Shown here piece after piece: positions 1-7,993 of a stretch of 64,000 nucleotides of DNA. Where the stretch lies: the NCBI RefSeq assembly GCF_014805525.1, contig NZ_JACFSZ010000009.1, positions 1 to 64,000 on the forward strand, read 5' to 3'. Each line of letters starts with the position of its first letter. Within the stretch, counting starts at the first letter, position 1. The stretch is from Rhabdothermincola sediminis (GTDB taxonomy: Bacteria; Actinomycetota; Acidimicrobiia; Acidimicrobiales; Acidimicrobilacustridaceae). The notes below the pieces were generated by a model. It was not told the DNA's origin and did no database searches. It worked only from the letters and a program-made list of their open reading frames with translations. Position numbers and translations under genes: made by a program.

Positions 1-96
1 ACCCACCATCCGGCACGCCTCGGACACGTTACCGAGCTCCTCAGCCAGCTCGAGCACACGCCGGCGCCGCTGATAGATGATCTCTGTCGGGGTCAT
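1..96 (-). CDS. IS3/IS481-type transposase, 5' end only (cut by window edge)
   Basis: Reading leftward from an ATG at 96, 32 codons are open to the window edge. They begin MTPTEIIYQRRRRVLELAEE and continue into NVSEACR, a helix-turn-helix start typical of transposases of the IS481/IS3 group in actinobacteria. A GAGGAG ribosome site lies about 10 nt upstream of the ATG. The rest of the gene is outside the window, so it cannot be judged intact or broken. The left end of the element may lie near 151-153, where a TGT/ACA-type terminus about 55 bp before the start would fit this group; that boundary is a guess. Confidence 0.7.
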   Translation of the reverse strand, partial: MTPTEIIYQRRRRVLELAEELGNVSEACRMVG

Positions 97-210
97 GGTG
101 ATGGACTCCTCTGGGTCAGTGGAACGAACCACGGGTCCATCACCACCCCCACACCAACGAGGGCGGTGTCAACTCAACCCCCGGACAGGACGAGCTAGCT
201 CCTGCCGGCC

Positions 211-810
211 TCACCGGCCGGCGACGGACGGGAGCCAGCTCGGGCGTGCGGCTTCGAAGGCCGCGATGTCCGCCTCGTGCTGGAGGGTGATCCCGATGTC
301 GTCGAGGCCTCGCAGGAAGCGGTCCCGGGTGGCGTGGTCGAGGGGAAAGGTGGCCTCGATGCCGGCCTCGGGAGCGGCGATGGTCCTGGCAGCGACGTCG
401 ATGGTGATCTCCAGCGCGGGGTCGGCCTGCACGGCCCGCATCAGCTGGTCGGCCACCTCCGCGTCGACCTGCACGGGGACGAGGCCGTTCTTGGTGCAGT
501 TGTTGCGGAAGATATCGGCGAAGCGGGGGGAGACCACGGCCCGGAAGCCGTAGTCCATGATCGCCCACACCGCGTGCTCCCGGGAGGAGCCGGTGCCGAA
601 GTTGGGGCCGGCCAGCAGGATGCTGGCCCCCGCGTGGTGCGGTTGGTTCAACACGAAATCCGGGTCGTCGCGCCACTCGGAGAACAGGCCGGCGCCGAAA
701 CCGGTGCGCTCCACCCGCTTGAGCCAGTCGCTCGGGATGATCTGATCGGTGTCGACGTCGGAGCGATCAAGTGGCACCGCGGTGCCGGTGACGACGGTGA
801 CGGGTTCCAT
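211..810 (-). CDS. leuD: 3-isopropylmalate dehydratase small subunit
   Basis: This is the small subunit of isopropylmalate isomerase, which with LeuC interconverts 2- and 3-isopropylmalate in leucine synthesis in the cytoplasm. The 199-residue length fits LeuD. The family signature FGTGSSREH lies at residues 71-79, and the N-terminal VDTDQIIP stretch is also typical. It follows leuC in the same direction with a 30-bp gap, so the two are one operon transcribed away from the iclR-type gene. Just past the stop there is only about 60 bp before the presumed end of a transposase element. Confidence 0.97.
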   Translation of the reverse strand: MEPVTVVTGTAVPLDRSDVDTDQIIPSDWLKRVERTGFGAGLFSEWRDDPDFVLNQPHHAGASILLAGPNFGTGSSREHAVWAIMDYGFRAVVSPRFADIFRNNCTKNGLVPVQVDAEVADQLMRAVQADPALEITIDVAARTIAAPEAGIEATFPLDHATRDRFLRGLDDIGITLQHEADIAAFEAARPSWLPSVAGR

Positions 811-840
811 CGGTGCGTTCCTTTCGGTCCGGTTCTCGGC

Positions 841-2247
841 TCAGTCCAGGTCGTCCGGGGTGGCGATGGTGCCGGCGATCGCCGTGGCCGCCGCGACCGC
901 CGGGGACACCAGATGGGTCCGCCCGCCCCGACCCTGCCGCCCTTCGAAGTTGCGGTTGCTGGTGGAGGCGGCTCGTTCGCCGGGCGCGAGCTTGTCGGGG
1001 TTCATCGCCAGGCACATGGAGCAGCCGGGCTCGCGCCAGTCGAATCCCGCGGCCCGGAAGATCTCGTGCAGGCCCTCCCGCTCGGCCTGGTGCTTCACCG
1101 CGAACGACCCGGGCACGACCATGGCCCGCAGGCCGTCCCGGACCCGCCGCCCCTCCACGACCGCGGCCGCGGCGCGCAGGTCCTCGATCCGGCTGTTGGT
1201 GCACGAGCCGATGAAGACCGTGTCGACCGGGATCTCCCGCATGGGCGTGCCCGGGGTGAGCCCCATGTAGTCGAGGGCCCGGTTGGCGGCTTCGCGCTGG
1301 CTGGGCTCGGTGAAGCTGTCGGGATCGGGCACCGTGGCCGTGATCTCCACCACCTGCGAGGGGTTGGTGCCCCACGAGACGAACGGCACCAGCGACGAGG
1401 CGTCGAGCTCCACGGTCTTGTCGAACGTCGCGCCCTCGTCGGTGGGCAGGCTGCGCCAGTGGTCGAGCGCGGCCTCCCACTGCTTGCCCCGCGGGGCGAA
1501 CCGGCGGCCCTCGAGGTAGGCGAAGGTGGTGTCGTCCGGGGCGACCAGCCCCGCTCGGGCACCGGCCTCGATCGACATGTTGCACACCGTCATCCGTCCC
1601 TCCATCGACAGGCCCCGGATCGCCGAGCCGCGGTACTCGATGATCGAGCCGATGCCACCGTGGGTGCCGATGCGCCCGATGATGGCCAGGATGATGTCCT
1701 TGGCCGTGACCCCCGGGGGCAGCTCGCCGTCGACGGTGACGCTCATGGTGCCCGGCCGGAGCTGGGGGAGGGTCTGGGTGGCCAGCACGTGCTCTACCTC
1801 GCTGGTGCCGATGCCGAAGGCCAGGGCTCCGAAGGCGCCGTGGGTCGAGGTGTGGCTGTCCCCGCAGACGATGGTCATGCCCGGCTGCGTGAGGCCCTGC
1901 TCGGGGCCGATGACGTGGACGATGCCCTGGCCGGGGTCGCCCATCGGGTACTCGGTGATGCCGAACTCGGCGCAGTTGGCCCGAAGCACCTCGACCTGCT
2001 TGCGCGACACCGGGTCGGCGATCGGCCGGTCGATGTCGGCGGTGGGGACGTTGTGGTCCTCGGTGGCCACCGTGAGGTCGGGGCGGCGGACCCGGCGGCC
2101 CGCCAGACGCAGGCCGTCGAAGGCTTGGGGAGAGGTGACTTCGTGCACCAGGTGCAGGTCGATGTAGAGGAGGTCGGGCTCCCCCTCGGCCCGGCGGACC
2201 ACGTGCTGGTCCCAGATCTTGTCGCTCAACGTGCGGGGTGTGGCCAT
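841..2247 (-). CDS. leuC: 3-isopropylmalate dehydratase large subunit
   Basis: LeuC is the aconitase-type [4Fe-4S] subunit of isopropylmalate isomerase. The 468-residue length is normal. Cluster ligands are visible as Cys349 in GSCTNSR and Cys409/Cys412 in CSMC. The N-terminus ([12 protein letters not shown]) and the [13 protein letters not shown] block near residues 128-140 are classic for LeuC. The ATG at 2247 has a strong GGGAGGGGAG site before it. The gene is transcribed divergently from an IclR-family gene, an arrangement common for leuCD in actinobacteria, so the operon is probably repressed or activated by that neighbour. Confidence 0.97.
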   Translation of the reverse strand: MATPRTLSDKIWDQHVVRRAEGEPDLLYIDLHLVHEVTSPQAFDGLRLAGRRVRRPDLTVATEDHNVPTADIDRPIADPVSRKQVEVLRANCAEFGITEYPMGDPGQGIVHVIGPEQGLTQPGMTIVCGDSHTSTHGAFGALAFGIGTSEVEHVLATQTLPQLRPGTMSVTVDGELPPGVTAKDIILAIIGRIGTHGGIGSIIEYRGSAIRGLSMEGRMTVCNMSIEAGARAGLVAPDDTTFAYLEGRRFAPRGKQWEAALDHWRSLPTDEGATFDKTVELDASSLVPFVSWGTNPSQVVEITATVPDPDSFTEPSQREAANRALDYMGLTPGTPMREIPVDTVFIGSCTNSRIEDLRAAAAVVEGRRVRDGLRAMVVPGSFAVKHQAEREGLHEIFRAAGFDWREPGCSMCLAMNPDKLAPGERAASTSNRNFEGRQGRGGRTHLVSPAVAAATAIAGTIATPDDLD

Positions 2248-2302
2248 GCGCTCCCCTCCGGGCTCGGATGTCTGGTGGCGTGCTGCCGGACATCTCCAAG
2301 TA

Positions 2303-2317
2303 TCTCAGGATATGAGA
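2303..2317. promoter_or_regulatory. Candidate IclR-family operator between leuC and the regulator gene
   Basis: The 85-bp divergent region holds the inverted repeat TCTCA-N5-TGAGA. It sits 56 bp from the leuC start and 16 bp from the regulator start, where one bound dimer could control both genes. A further ATCTCG half-site follows at 2323-2328. In Corynebacterium the IclR-type regulator LtbR acts on leuCD through a motif containing TGAGA; the similarity is suggestive, not proven. Confidence 0.5.
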
Positions 2318-2332
2318 CGCTAATCTCGTAAT

Positions 2333-2989
2333 GTGGAAGCCAGTCTAAGCGGCGTGGGTGTCATCGACAAGGCGGTGGCGGTGCTCGCCGCCCTCGAGAG
2401 CGGCCCCCGCTCGCTCACCGGCCTGGTGGAGGCCAGCGGCCTGCCCCGCGCCACCGCCCACCGCCTCGCCGTCGCCTTGGAGGTGCACGGGCTGGTGCGA
2501 CGCGACGAGGAGGGCCGGTTCGCGCTCGGGGTGCGCCTGGTGTCCCTCGGCCGGGCCGCGGCGGAAGCCATCCCCCTCGCTCGGGCGGCGGGCCCCGCGC
2601 TGAGCGAGTTACGGGATCGCACCGGTGAGAGCGTGCAGCTCTACGTGCGGGAAGGTGACCGCCGGGTCTGCATCGCGGCCCTCGAGTCACCCCACGGGTT
2701 GCGGACCATCGTCCCCATGGGGGCGTCGCTCCCCCTCGGGGTGGGGTCCGCGGGGCGGGTGCTCGCGGATGAACGGGAAGGTGCCAAGCCCTGGGTGGCT
2801 AGCGTCGGCGAGCGGGAGGCGGGCGTGGCCTCGGTGAGCGCGGCGGTGCGCGATCTCGACGGGCGGGTGGTCGCGGCGGTGAGCGTGTCAGGCCCGATCG
2901 AGCGCACCACCCGCCGCCCGGGTCGCAAGTACGGGGACGCGGTCGCCGCGGCCGCCAGGCGGATCGAGCGGTCGGCCGGGTTGGCCTAG
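2333..2989 (+). CDS. IclR-family transcriptional regulator, probable leuCD regulator
   Basis: A 218-residue DNA-binding regulator. Residues 8-55 form the IclR winged helix (GVIDKAVAVLAAL, then SLTGLVEASGLPRATAHRLA), followed by an effector domain that is shorter than in typical IclR proteins (about 250 residues). The GTG at 2333 is chosen because the winged helix begins only a few residues later. Its divergent position beside leuCD matches LtbR/NdgR-type regulators of leucine genes in actinobacteria. Role in leucine control is inferred from position and family; the effector is not known from sequence. Confidence 0.85.
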   Translation: MEASLSGVGVIDKAVAVLAALESGPRSLTGLVEASGLPRATAHRLAVALEVHGLVRRDEEGRFALGVRLVSLGRAAAEAIPLARAAGPALSELRDRTGESVQLYVREGDRRVCIAALESPHGLRTIVPMGASLPLGVGSAGRVLADEREGAKPWVASVGEREAGVASVSAAVRDLDGRVVAAVSVSGPIERTTRRPGRKYGDAVAAAARRIERSAGLA

Positions 2990-3004
2990 CTACCCTGGCG
3001 CACG

Positions 3005-4576
3005 GTGACCCAGCACCTGGCGGCCATCGACATCGGAACCAACTCGATCCACCTCGTGGTGGCCCGGTTCGGGGAGGGCACCCAGTTCGAGGTGGTCGCC
3101 CGGGAGAAGGAGATGGTGCGCCTCGGGTCCGGGCCGGGGGACCTGAAGCAGCTCCAGCCGGACTCGATCGAGCGGGGCATCGAGACGCTGCGCCGCTTCC
3201 GTCGGATCGCCGACATCTCCGGGGCGAAGGTGTACGCGGTGGCCACCAGCGCGGTGCGCGAGGCGCACAACGCGCACGTCTTCCTGGATCGGGCCCGGCA
3301 GGAGGCCGGCATCGAGGTCGAGATCGTCTCGGGTGTGGAGGAGGCGAGGCTCATCCACCTGGGGGTCCTGCAGGCCTTGGCCGTCTACGACCGGCGGCTG
3401 GTCCTGATCGACATCGGCGGCGGCAGCACCGAGGTGCTGGTCGGCGAGCGGGGCGAGACGCTCACGGCCGCCAGCCTGAAGCTGGGCGCGATCCGGCTGA
3501 CCCGGCGGTTCTTCCGGACCGAGCGCCTGCACCCTGGCGCGGTCGACTCCTGCCGGCGCTACGTCCGCTCCAACCTGGTCCCCGTGGCCCGGGAGGTGAG
3601 GCGGCTGGGCTTCGAGCTCGCGGTGGGCAGTTCCGGGACGATCCAGACCGTGGCGGCGATGGCCAACGCGGCGCGCGGGGAGCCGGCCCCCAGGACCTTC
3701 AACGGCTTCGAGCTGGGGCGCAGCGAGGTCGTCGCCGCGGTGGAAGCCCTCATCGCCGCCGACACGGTCGGGCAGCGCCGCCGCCTGGCGGGCGTGGACC
3801 CGGCCCGAGCCGACATCCTCCTCGCCGGTGCCATCATCCTCGAGCAGGTGACCGGCGAACTGGGCATCGAGCGGTTGACCGTCTCCGACTACGCGCTGCG
3901 GGAAGGGGTGCTGCTCGACGCGCTGGCCCGTGAGCGAGGCGGCGCCCTCCATCACCTCCAAGACCTCCGCCGCCGCAGTGTGATGCATCTCCTGGAGCTG
4001 ATGGACGACGACCCCGAGCACTCCCGCCGCGCCGCGCGGCTGGCTCTCTCGCTGTTCGACCAGACGCGCCGCTGGCACGGGCTCGGTGACGCGGCCCGTG
4101 AGCTGCTCGAGGCGGGCACGCTGCTCGCCAACGTGGGCCTGTTCGTCTCCCACAGCGGGCACCACAAACACAGCTACTACGTCATCCGGAACTCCGATCA
4201 TCTCTCGGGGTTCACCGACCATGAGATCGAGCTCATCGCCCTGATCGCCCGCTACCACCGCAAGAGCGCTCCCAAAGCCAAGCACCGGGAGTTCGCCGCG
4301 CTGCGTCCCAGCGACCAGGGGCTGGTGCGGGTGGCGGCGGCGCTCAGTCGGGTGGGCATCGCGCTGGACCGGACCCGCTCGGGCCTGGTGGAGGCGGTCG
4401 AGGTCCGCGAGGATGGCGACGAGATCGTGATCGAGGCCCGGCCCACAGACTCGGCGGACCTCACGCTCGAGCTGTTCACCGCTGGCGAGCGGGCGCCTCT
4501 CCTGGCCGAGGTGCTGGGTCGCCCGGTGCGGGTGACGGCGCCGGAGCGGCCCCCGGCCGCCTCCCTGTCAGCCTGA
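3005..4576 (+). CDS. Exopolyphosphatase / pppGpp phosphohydrolase family (Ppx/GppA)
   Basis: A 523-residue protein of the ASKHA phosphatase fold that hydrolyses polyphosphate or pppGpp. The phosphate-binding block IDIGTNSIHLVV is at residues 9-20, followed by ATSAVRE and the second nucleotide-binding motif IDIGGGSTE near residue 137. The C-terminal half has an HD-like helical domain (HHKHSYYVIRNSD, IARYHRKS), as in long Ppx proteins. The GTG at 3005 lies 15 bp after the regulator stop. The 3' end overlaps the convergent hydrolase gene by 101 bp. Substrate preference between polyphosphate and pppGpp cannot be told from sequence. Confidence 0.92.
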   Translation: MTQHLAAIDIGTNSIHLVVARFGEGTQFEVVAREKEMVRLGSGPGDLKQLQPDSIERGIETLRRFRRIADISGAKVYAVATSAVREAHNAHVFLDRARQEAGIEVEIVSGVEEARLIHLGVLQALAVYDRRLVLIDIGGGSTEVLVGERGETLTAASLKLGAIRLTRRFFRTERLHPGAVDSCRRYVRSNLVPVAREVRRLGFELAVGSSGTIQTVAAMANAARGEPAPRTFNGFELGRSEVVAAVEALIAADTVGQRRRLAGVDPARADILLAGAIILEQVTGELGIERLTVSDYALREGVLLDALARERGGALHHLQDLRRRSVMHLLELMDDDPEHSRRAARLALSLFDQTRRWHGLGDAARELLEAGTLLANVGLFVSHSGHHKHSYYVIRNSDHLSGFTDHEIELIALIARYHRKSAPKAKHREFAALRPSDQGLVRVAAALSRVGIALDRTRSGLVEAVEVREDGDEIVIEARPTDSADLTLELFTAGERAPLLAEVLGRPVRVTAPERPPAASLSA

Positions 4577-5417
4577 CGGCCACGCTGTCGAGCGCGTCGA
4601 GCAGGGCCGGGACGAAGCGCTCCGGGGCGGTGGCGCACACGTCGTGGCCACCGTCCACCGGGTGCACCGTGGCCCCGGGGATGGCGGCGGCGAGCTTGCG
4701 CTGGCGCACTGGCGGCACCACCAGGTCGTGCTCGGTGAGCACCACCGCCGTGGGCACGTCGACCTCACCGATCCACGCCCGGGAGCTGAACTGCCCGATG
4801 GCCCGGCCCGCTTCCACGAGGTGGCGCAGGCTGTTGTGCCGAGCTTCCCGGCGCGCCCAGCGGCCGAGCTCGGAGTCGTCGTAGCGGCTGACGAGCACCC
4901 GGTCGGTGACCCGGCGGTGCAGCCGGGCCGGCGCGGCCCGGGCCACGAAAGACAGCCCGGTGACCACCCCGCGGAACGCTCGGTCCCCGGCACCTACTCC
5001 GACGAAGTTGCGCCCGGTGGCACACAGCACCAGGCCTGACACCAGCTCGCGGTGCCGCCGCCACAGGAGCTGGGCGATGGGCCCGCCCATCGAGTAGCCG
5101 ACGGCGATCACCGGCCCGAGCCCGAGTGCCTTCAACAGCGCGGCGGCGTCGTCGGCGCAGTCCTCGAGGGTGAAGGGCTCGTCGCTACGGATGCCGTGGC
5201 CATGGCCCCGGTGATCGATGGCCACCACGCCGTAGCGCTCGCCGATGGGACCGAACGACGAGTACCAGTTCAGCGCGGAGGTGGCCGTCCAGCCGTGGAG
5301 CAACAGAACCGTGGGCGATCCCCCCGGCCCTTCGACCCGCCGGTAGAACGTGGTGCCACGGCCCTCGAGGTCGATGTACCGGCCGCCGGGGAGGTCGCCG
5401 GGAGGGAACGGACTCAC
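4476..5417 (-). CDS. Alpha/beta hydrolase
   Basis: A 313-residue alpha/beta-hydrolase fold enzyme. The oxyanion HGW is at 41-43, the nucleophile elbow GYSMGG at 107-112 (Ser109), and the catalytic His is probably His258 in DGGHDV. No signal peptide is seen, so it is likely cytoplasmic. The tail after about residue 285 is Pro/Ala-rich and is encoded antisense to the Ppx C-terminus, so the last 30 residues may be a read-through extension. The substrate is unknown; esterase or lipase-like activity is the usual annotation for this group. Confidence 0.88.
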   Translation of the reverse strand: MSPFPPGDLPGGRYIDLEGRGTTFYRRVEGPGGSPTVLLLHGWTATSALNWYSSFGPIGERYGVVAIDHRGHGHGIRSDEPFTLEDCADDAAALLKALGLGPVIAVGYSMGGPIAQLLWRRHRELVSGLVLCATGRNFVGVGAGDRAFRGVVTGLSFVARAAPARLHRRVTDRVLVSRYDDSELGRWARREARHNSLRHLVEAGRAIGQFSSRAWIGEVDVPTAVVLTEHDLVVPPVRQRKLAAAIPGATVHPVDGGHDVCATAPERFVPALLDALDSVAVRLTGRRPGAAPAPSPAPGDPAPRPGEAPARQR

Positions 5418-5444
5418 GGGTTCGGGGCGTGGCCGTCGAGGGGG

Positions 5445-5915
5445 TCAGCCCTCGATGTCGACGACCTCGACCTTGAGCCGCCCGCCGGGTGCCTCGAAGT
5501 CGACCACGTCACCGACGCTGGCGCCGATGAGGGCCTGCCCGAGCGGCGAGCCCGGCGAGATGACGTGCTCGACCTCGTCGTGGCGCTCCTCGATGGACCC
5601 GAGGAGGTAACGCTCGGGCTCATCGTCGCCCTCGTAGCAGATCGACACGATCGACCCGGCCCGCACGACGTCCGATGCGCCTGCCTCCACGATCTCGGCA
5701 TGTTCGAGCAGCGCCTGGAGGTGGCGGATGCGGGCCTCCATCTTGCCTTGCTCCTCCTTGGCGGCGTGGTAGTCGCCGTTCTCGGAGAGGTCGCCGAGCT
5801 CGCGTGCCGCTTGGATCTTGCGGGCGATCTCGGTACGGCCGTGGGTGGTCAGCTCCTCCAGCTCGGCGGTGAGCCGCTCGAAGGTGGCTTGCGAGAGGTG
5901 ATGCGTCTCTGGCAC
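5445..5915 (-). CDS. greA: Transcription elongation factor GreA
   Basis: GreA rescues backtracked RNA polymerase by stimulating transcript cleavage. From the GTG at 5915 the product is 156 residues, the normal GreA size, beginning with VPETHHLSQATFERL. The N-terminal coiled coil carries the expected GDLSENGDYHAAKEEQ motif with the acidic tip, and the C-terminal FKBP-like domain includes ISPGSPLGQALIGA. An upstream in-frame ATG at 5993 would add 26 residues unlike the family, so the shorter form is preferred, although no strong ribosome site precedes it. Confidence 0.93.
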   Translation of the reverse strand: MPETHHLSQATFERLTAELEELTTHGRTEIARKIQAARELGDLSENGDYHAAKEEQGKMEARIRHLQALLEHAEIVEAGASDVVRAGSIVSICYEGDDEPERYLLGSIEERHDEVEHVISPGSPLGQALIGASVGDVVDFEAPGGRLKVEVVDIEG

Positions 5916-5974
5916 GAGGGAGATGGTAGCGATCGCCCGGCGAACCCGGTCGGGCGCGTCCGGCCGCGGCGCCA

Positions 5975-6031
5975 AGTGCTCGTGGTCGATCACCGCCAGC
6001 GGTGCTCAGTGCTCATGGTCGATCACCGCCA
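5975..6031. repeat. Imperfect 24-bp direct repeat at the 3' end of the lipoprotein gene
   Basis: AGTGCTC(G/A)TGGTCGATCACC followed by GCCA occurs at 5975-5998 and 6008-6031 with one mismatch. The offset is 33 bp, a multiple of three. The right copy encodes the last residues (AVIDHEH) of the lipoprotein and the left copy lies just past its stop, so a short tandem duplication appears to have occurred and been separated by the stop codon. Confidence 0.8.
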
Positions 6032-6758
6032 TGTCGGTGGCGAACGGCCCGTCGGGGTGCTCGCGCATCCAGACGTGGATCATCTCCGGGGTCCGGTCCG
6101 TCATGAGGAAGCCGTCGGGGCACACCCCGTCGGCGGGGTAGTAGGGCAGCAGCCCGTTCGGGTACATGCACTGCTCGCGCCCGTCCGGCCAGGGATGGAA
6201 GTGCCACACGGTGGCCGGCCCGCCGATCTGCGGCCCTTTGGCGGTGTTGTCCGCGGCGAGGAACATCAGCGCCGCCACCTTGCCCTCCCGGTCGAGCATG
6301 ATCATCTCGGGCTTGGCCGGGTCGAGCACCGCCCCGTCCTCGACGTACGCCACGTTCACCAGGTGGCCGAGCTGCTCCCAGGGCACGTAGCCCGCGGCCA
6401 GGACGTCCGCCTCGTTCACCAGGTGGGCGTTGGCGGCCCGGGTTTCGGCCACGAATGCGTCCGCGGCGGCTTTCTGCTCCGGGGTGGGGGTGGTGCCGAA
6501 GGGCCAGTCGGACACCTCGATCGCCAGCTCCCGCCCGCCGATCAGCATCGTGCGGGCGTACCGGCCATCAGGGGTGCGCCAGTCGCCGACCGTGAGCAGC
6601 CCACCCTGGGTGGGCGCGGTGGTGGCCGGCGAGCGGGCGGCAACGGGCTCCGCGGGGTCGTTCGTGCAGCCGGCCACGGTGAGCGCCGCCGCCACCAGGG
6701 TGGCGGCACCGGCCCGACCGAACCATCTTCGCATGGGGGCTCGCCGCCGGTGGACCAC
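6006..6758 (-). CDS. Putative secreted lipoprotein of unknown function
   Basis: Up to 250 residues. The start at residue 9 ([10 protein letters not shown]) is more natural, giving a signal peptide that ends in the lipobox VAGC at about residue 30, so the mature protein should be lipid-anchored on the outside of the membrane. The body contains paired Cys residues (QCMYPNG, GVCPDGF), a HFHPWPDG segment and a His-rich end, hinting at metal binding or a disulfide. I do not recognise the family. The gene stands alone, divergent from the leuB leader region. Confidence 0.75.
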   Translation of the reverse strand: MVHRRRAPMRRWFGRAGAATLVAAALTVAGCTNDPAEPVAARSPATTAPTQGGLLTVGDWRTPDGRYARTMLIGGRELAIEVSDWPFGTTPTPEQKAAADAFVAETRAANAHLVNEADVLAAGYVPWEQLGHLVNVAYVEDGAVLDPAKPEMIMLDREGKVAALMFLAADNTAKGPQIGGPATVWHFHPWPDGREQCMYPNGLLPYYPADGVCPDGFLMTDRTPEMIHVWMREHPDGPFATDMAVIDHEH

Positions 6759-6811
6759 CGAGCGAGCCTAGCAACGACCCCGCGCGGCGTTGGGTCACGG
6801 GGTCATCCGGG

Positions 6812-6840
6812 TTGACGATGGTGCCGACGCCCAGCACACT
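6812..6840 (+). promoter_or_regulatory. Candidate promoter of the leuB-ilvE-cimA operon
   Basis: TTGACG at 6812-6817 is followed after 17 bp by CACACT at 6835-6840, a plausible -35/-10 pair. The predicted start point is close to 6847-6849, directly at the GTG of the leader peptide, which would make that leader a leaderless message, as is frequent in actinobacteria. The -10 is a weak match, so a start-site experiment is needed to confirm it. Confidence 0.45.
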
Positions 6841-6848
6841 GGTGCCCA

Positions 6849-6887
6849 GTGTCAGCCCGACAGAACGCCGTAATCATCATCGAGTAG
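6849..6887 (+). CDS. Leader peptide [12 protein letters not shown], candidate attenuation peptide
   Basis: GTG TCA GCC CGA CAG AAC then GCC GTA ATC ATC ATC GAG TAG gives a 12-residue peptide with consecutive Val-Ile-Ile-Ile codons just before its stop. It lies directly upstream of two hairpins and 111 bp before leuB. Downstream genes make leucine and isoleucine precursors, so a run of branched-chain codons is what ribosome-mediated attenuation needs. There is no ribosome site upstream, but the predicted transcript starts at or next to the GTG. Function is inferred from layout; the gene is too short for statistical support. Confidence 0.6.
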   Translation: MSARQNAVIIIE

Positions 6888-6910
6888 CGCACGCCGCCTC
6901 GCGGTGTGCG
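6888..6910 (+). promoter_or_regulatory. Protector hairpin of the leuB leader
   Basis: CGCACGCCGC and GCGGTGTGCG pair over ten base pairs (one G-U) around the three-nucleotide loop CTC. The stem begins at the base after the leader-peptide stop. A ribosome stalled on the Ile codons would cover its left arm, whereas release at the stop would let it form. It therefore fits the 1:2 structure of a classic attenuator. Confidence 0.6.
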
Positions 6911-6916
6911 CGTCGA

Positions 6917-6940
6917 CCGTCCACTTCGGTGGGCGGTTTT
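6917..6940 (+). terminator. Intrinsic terminator hairpin (attenuator) before leuB
   Basis: CCGTCCAC and GTGGGCGG form an eight-pair stem (one G-U) capped by the very stable TTCG tetraloop and followed at once by TTTT. It stands 58 bp before the leuB start, so reading through it is required for expression. A competing pairing of GCGGT (6901-6905) with ACCGT (6916-6920) could act as an antiterminator, but it is short. Confidence 0.7.
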
Positions 6941-6997
6941 CTCGTTCTGGGGCAACTTCGTATCGCATTCGTATCGCAGCGGACGGCAGGAGAACTC

Positions 6998-7978
6998 GTG
7001 AGCCACACCATCGGGGTCATCGGCGGCGACGGCATCGGGCCGGAAGTGATCGCGGAGGCGTTGAAGGTCGTCGCCGCCGCGGGGGTCAAGCTCGACACGG
7101 TCGACTACCAGCTGGGTGGCGCCCGCTACCTCACCGACGGCGTCATCCTCCCCGACGAGGTGATCGAGGAGTGGCGGGACCTCGACGCGCTGTTGCTCGG
7201 TGCGGTGGGCACCCCCGACGTGCCACCCGGGGTCATCGAGCGGGGGCTGCTGCTCAAGATGCGCTTCGAGCTCGATCTCTACGTGAACCAGCGGCCGTTC
7301 ACCGCGCCCGATGGCTCCCACGATTTCGTGGTGATCCGTGAGAACACCGAGGGCACCTACGCGGGTGAGGGCGGCTTCCTGCGCAAGGGCACCCCGCACG
7401 AGATCGCCACCCAGGGGTCGGTCAACACCCGCTTCGGGGTGGAGCGCTGTGTGCGGTACGCGTTCGAGCTGGCAGCCACCCGGGAGCGCAAGCACCTGAC
7501 CCTGGTGCACAAGACCAACGTGCTCACCTTCGCCGGCGACCTGTGGGAGCGCACCTTCAACGAAGTGGCCGCCGAGCACCCCGAGGTCACCACGGCCTAC
7601 AACCACGTGGACGCGGCCTGCATCTACTTCGTCGAGTCGCCGGAGCGCTACGACGTGATCGTCACCGACAACCTCTTCGGTGACATCCTCACCGACCTGG
7701 GTGGGGCGGTGTCGGGTGGCATCGGCTTCGCCGCGTCAGGCAACCTCAACCCCGATCGCACCGGCCCGTCGATGTTCGAGCCCGTACACGGTTCCGCGCC
7801 CGACATCGCCGGCCAGCAGAAGGCCAATCCCATCGCCGCCATCCTGTCGGCGGCGATGATGCTCGAGTTCCTGGGCGAGGCCGACGCCGCGACCCGGATC
7901 CGCAAAGCCTGCGCCGATGTCTCGGCGCTCGACGCGTCCACCTCGGAGATCGGCGACGCGGTCGCCAGCCGAGTCTGA
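6998..7978 (+). CDS. leuB: 3-isopropylmalate dehydrogenase
   Basis: LeuB oxidises and decarboxylates 3-isopropylmalate to 2-oxoisocaproate, the third step of leucine synthesis. The GTG at 6998 is chosen because AGGAG lies 6 nt before it and the family N-terminus ([16 protein letters not shown]) begins there; this gives 326 residues. Substrate and metal motifs are present: [14 protein letters not shown] and [15 protein letters not shown] longer frame back to 6812 runs through the attenuator and is rejected. The gene leads an operon with ilvE and cimA, under the leader described upstream. Confidence 0.96.
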   Translation: MSHTIGVIGGDGIGPEVIAEALKVVAAAGVKLDTVDYQLGGARYLTDGVILPDEVIEEWRDLDALLLGAVGTPDVPPGVIERGLLLKMRFELDLYVNQRPFTAPDGSHDFVVIRENTEGTYAGEGGFLRKGTPHEIATQGSVNTRFGVERCVRYAFELAATRERKHLTLVHKTNVLTFAGDLWERTFNEVAAEHPEVTTAYNHVDAACIYFVESPERYDVIVTDNLFGDILTDLGGAVSGGIGFAASGNLNPDRTGPSMFEPVHGSAPDIAGQQKANPIAAILSAAMMLEFLGEADAATRIRKACADVSALDASTSEIGDAVASRV

Positions 7979-7993
7979 ACAGGGAGACCCACC

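Noticed and set aside
277-2331. Long open frame on the plus strand opposite leuD and leuC (684 codons)
   Set aside because: Low-complexity Gly/Arg/Asp/His composition, antisense to two clear enzymes; a typical high-GC shadow.
6812-6997. N-terminal extension of leuB from an upstream start
   Set aside because: Would add 62 residues unlike any LeuB and would translate through the terminator hairpin; AGGAG before 6998 decides the start.
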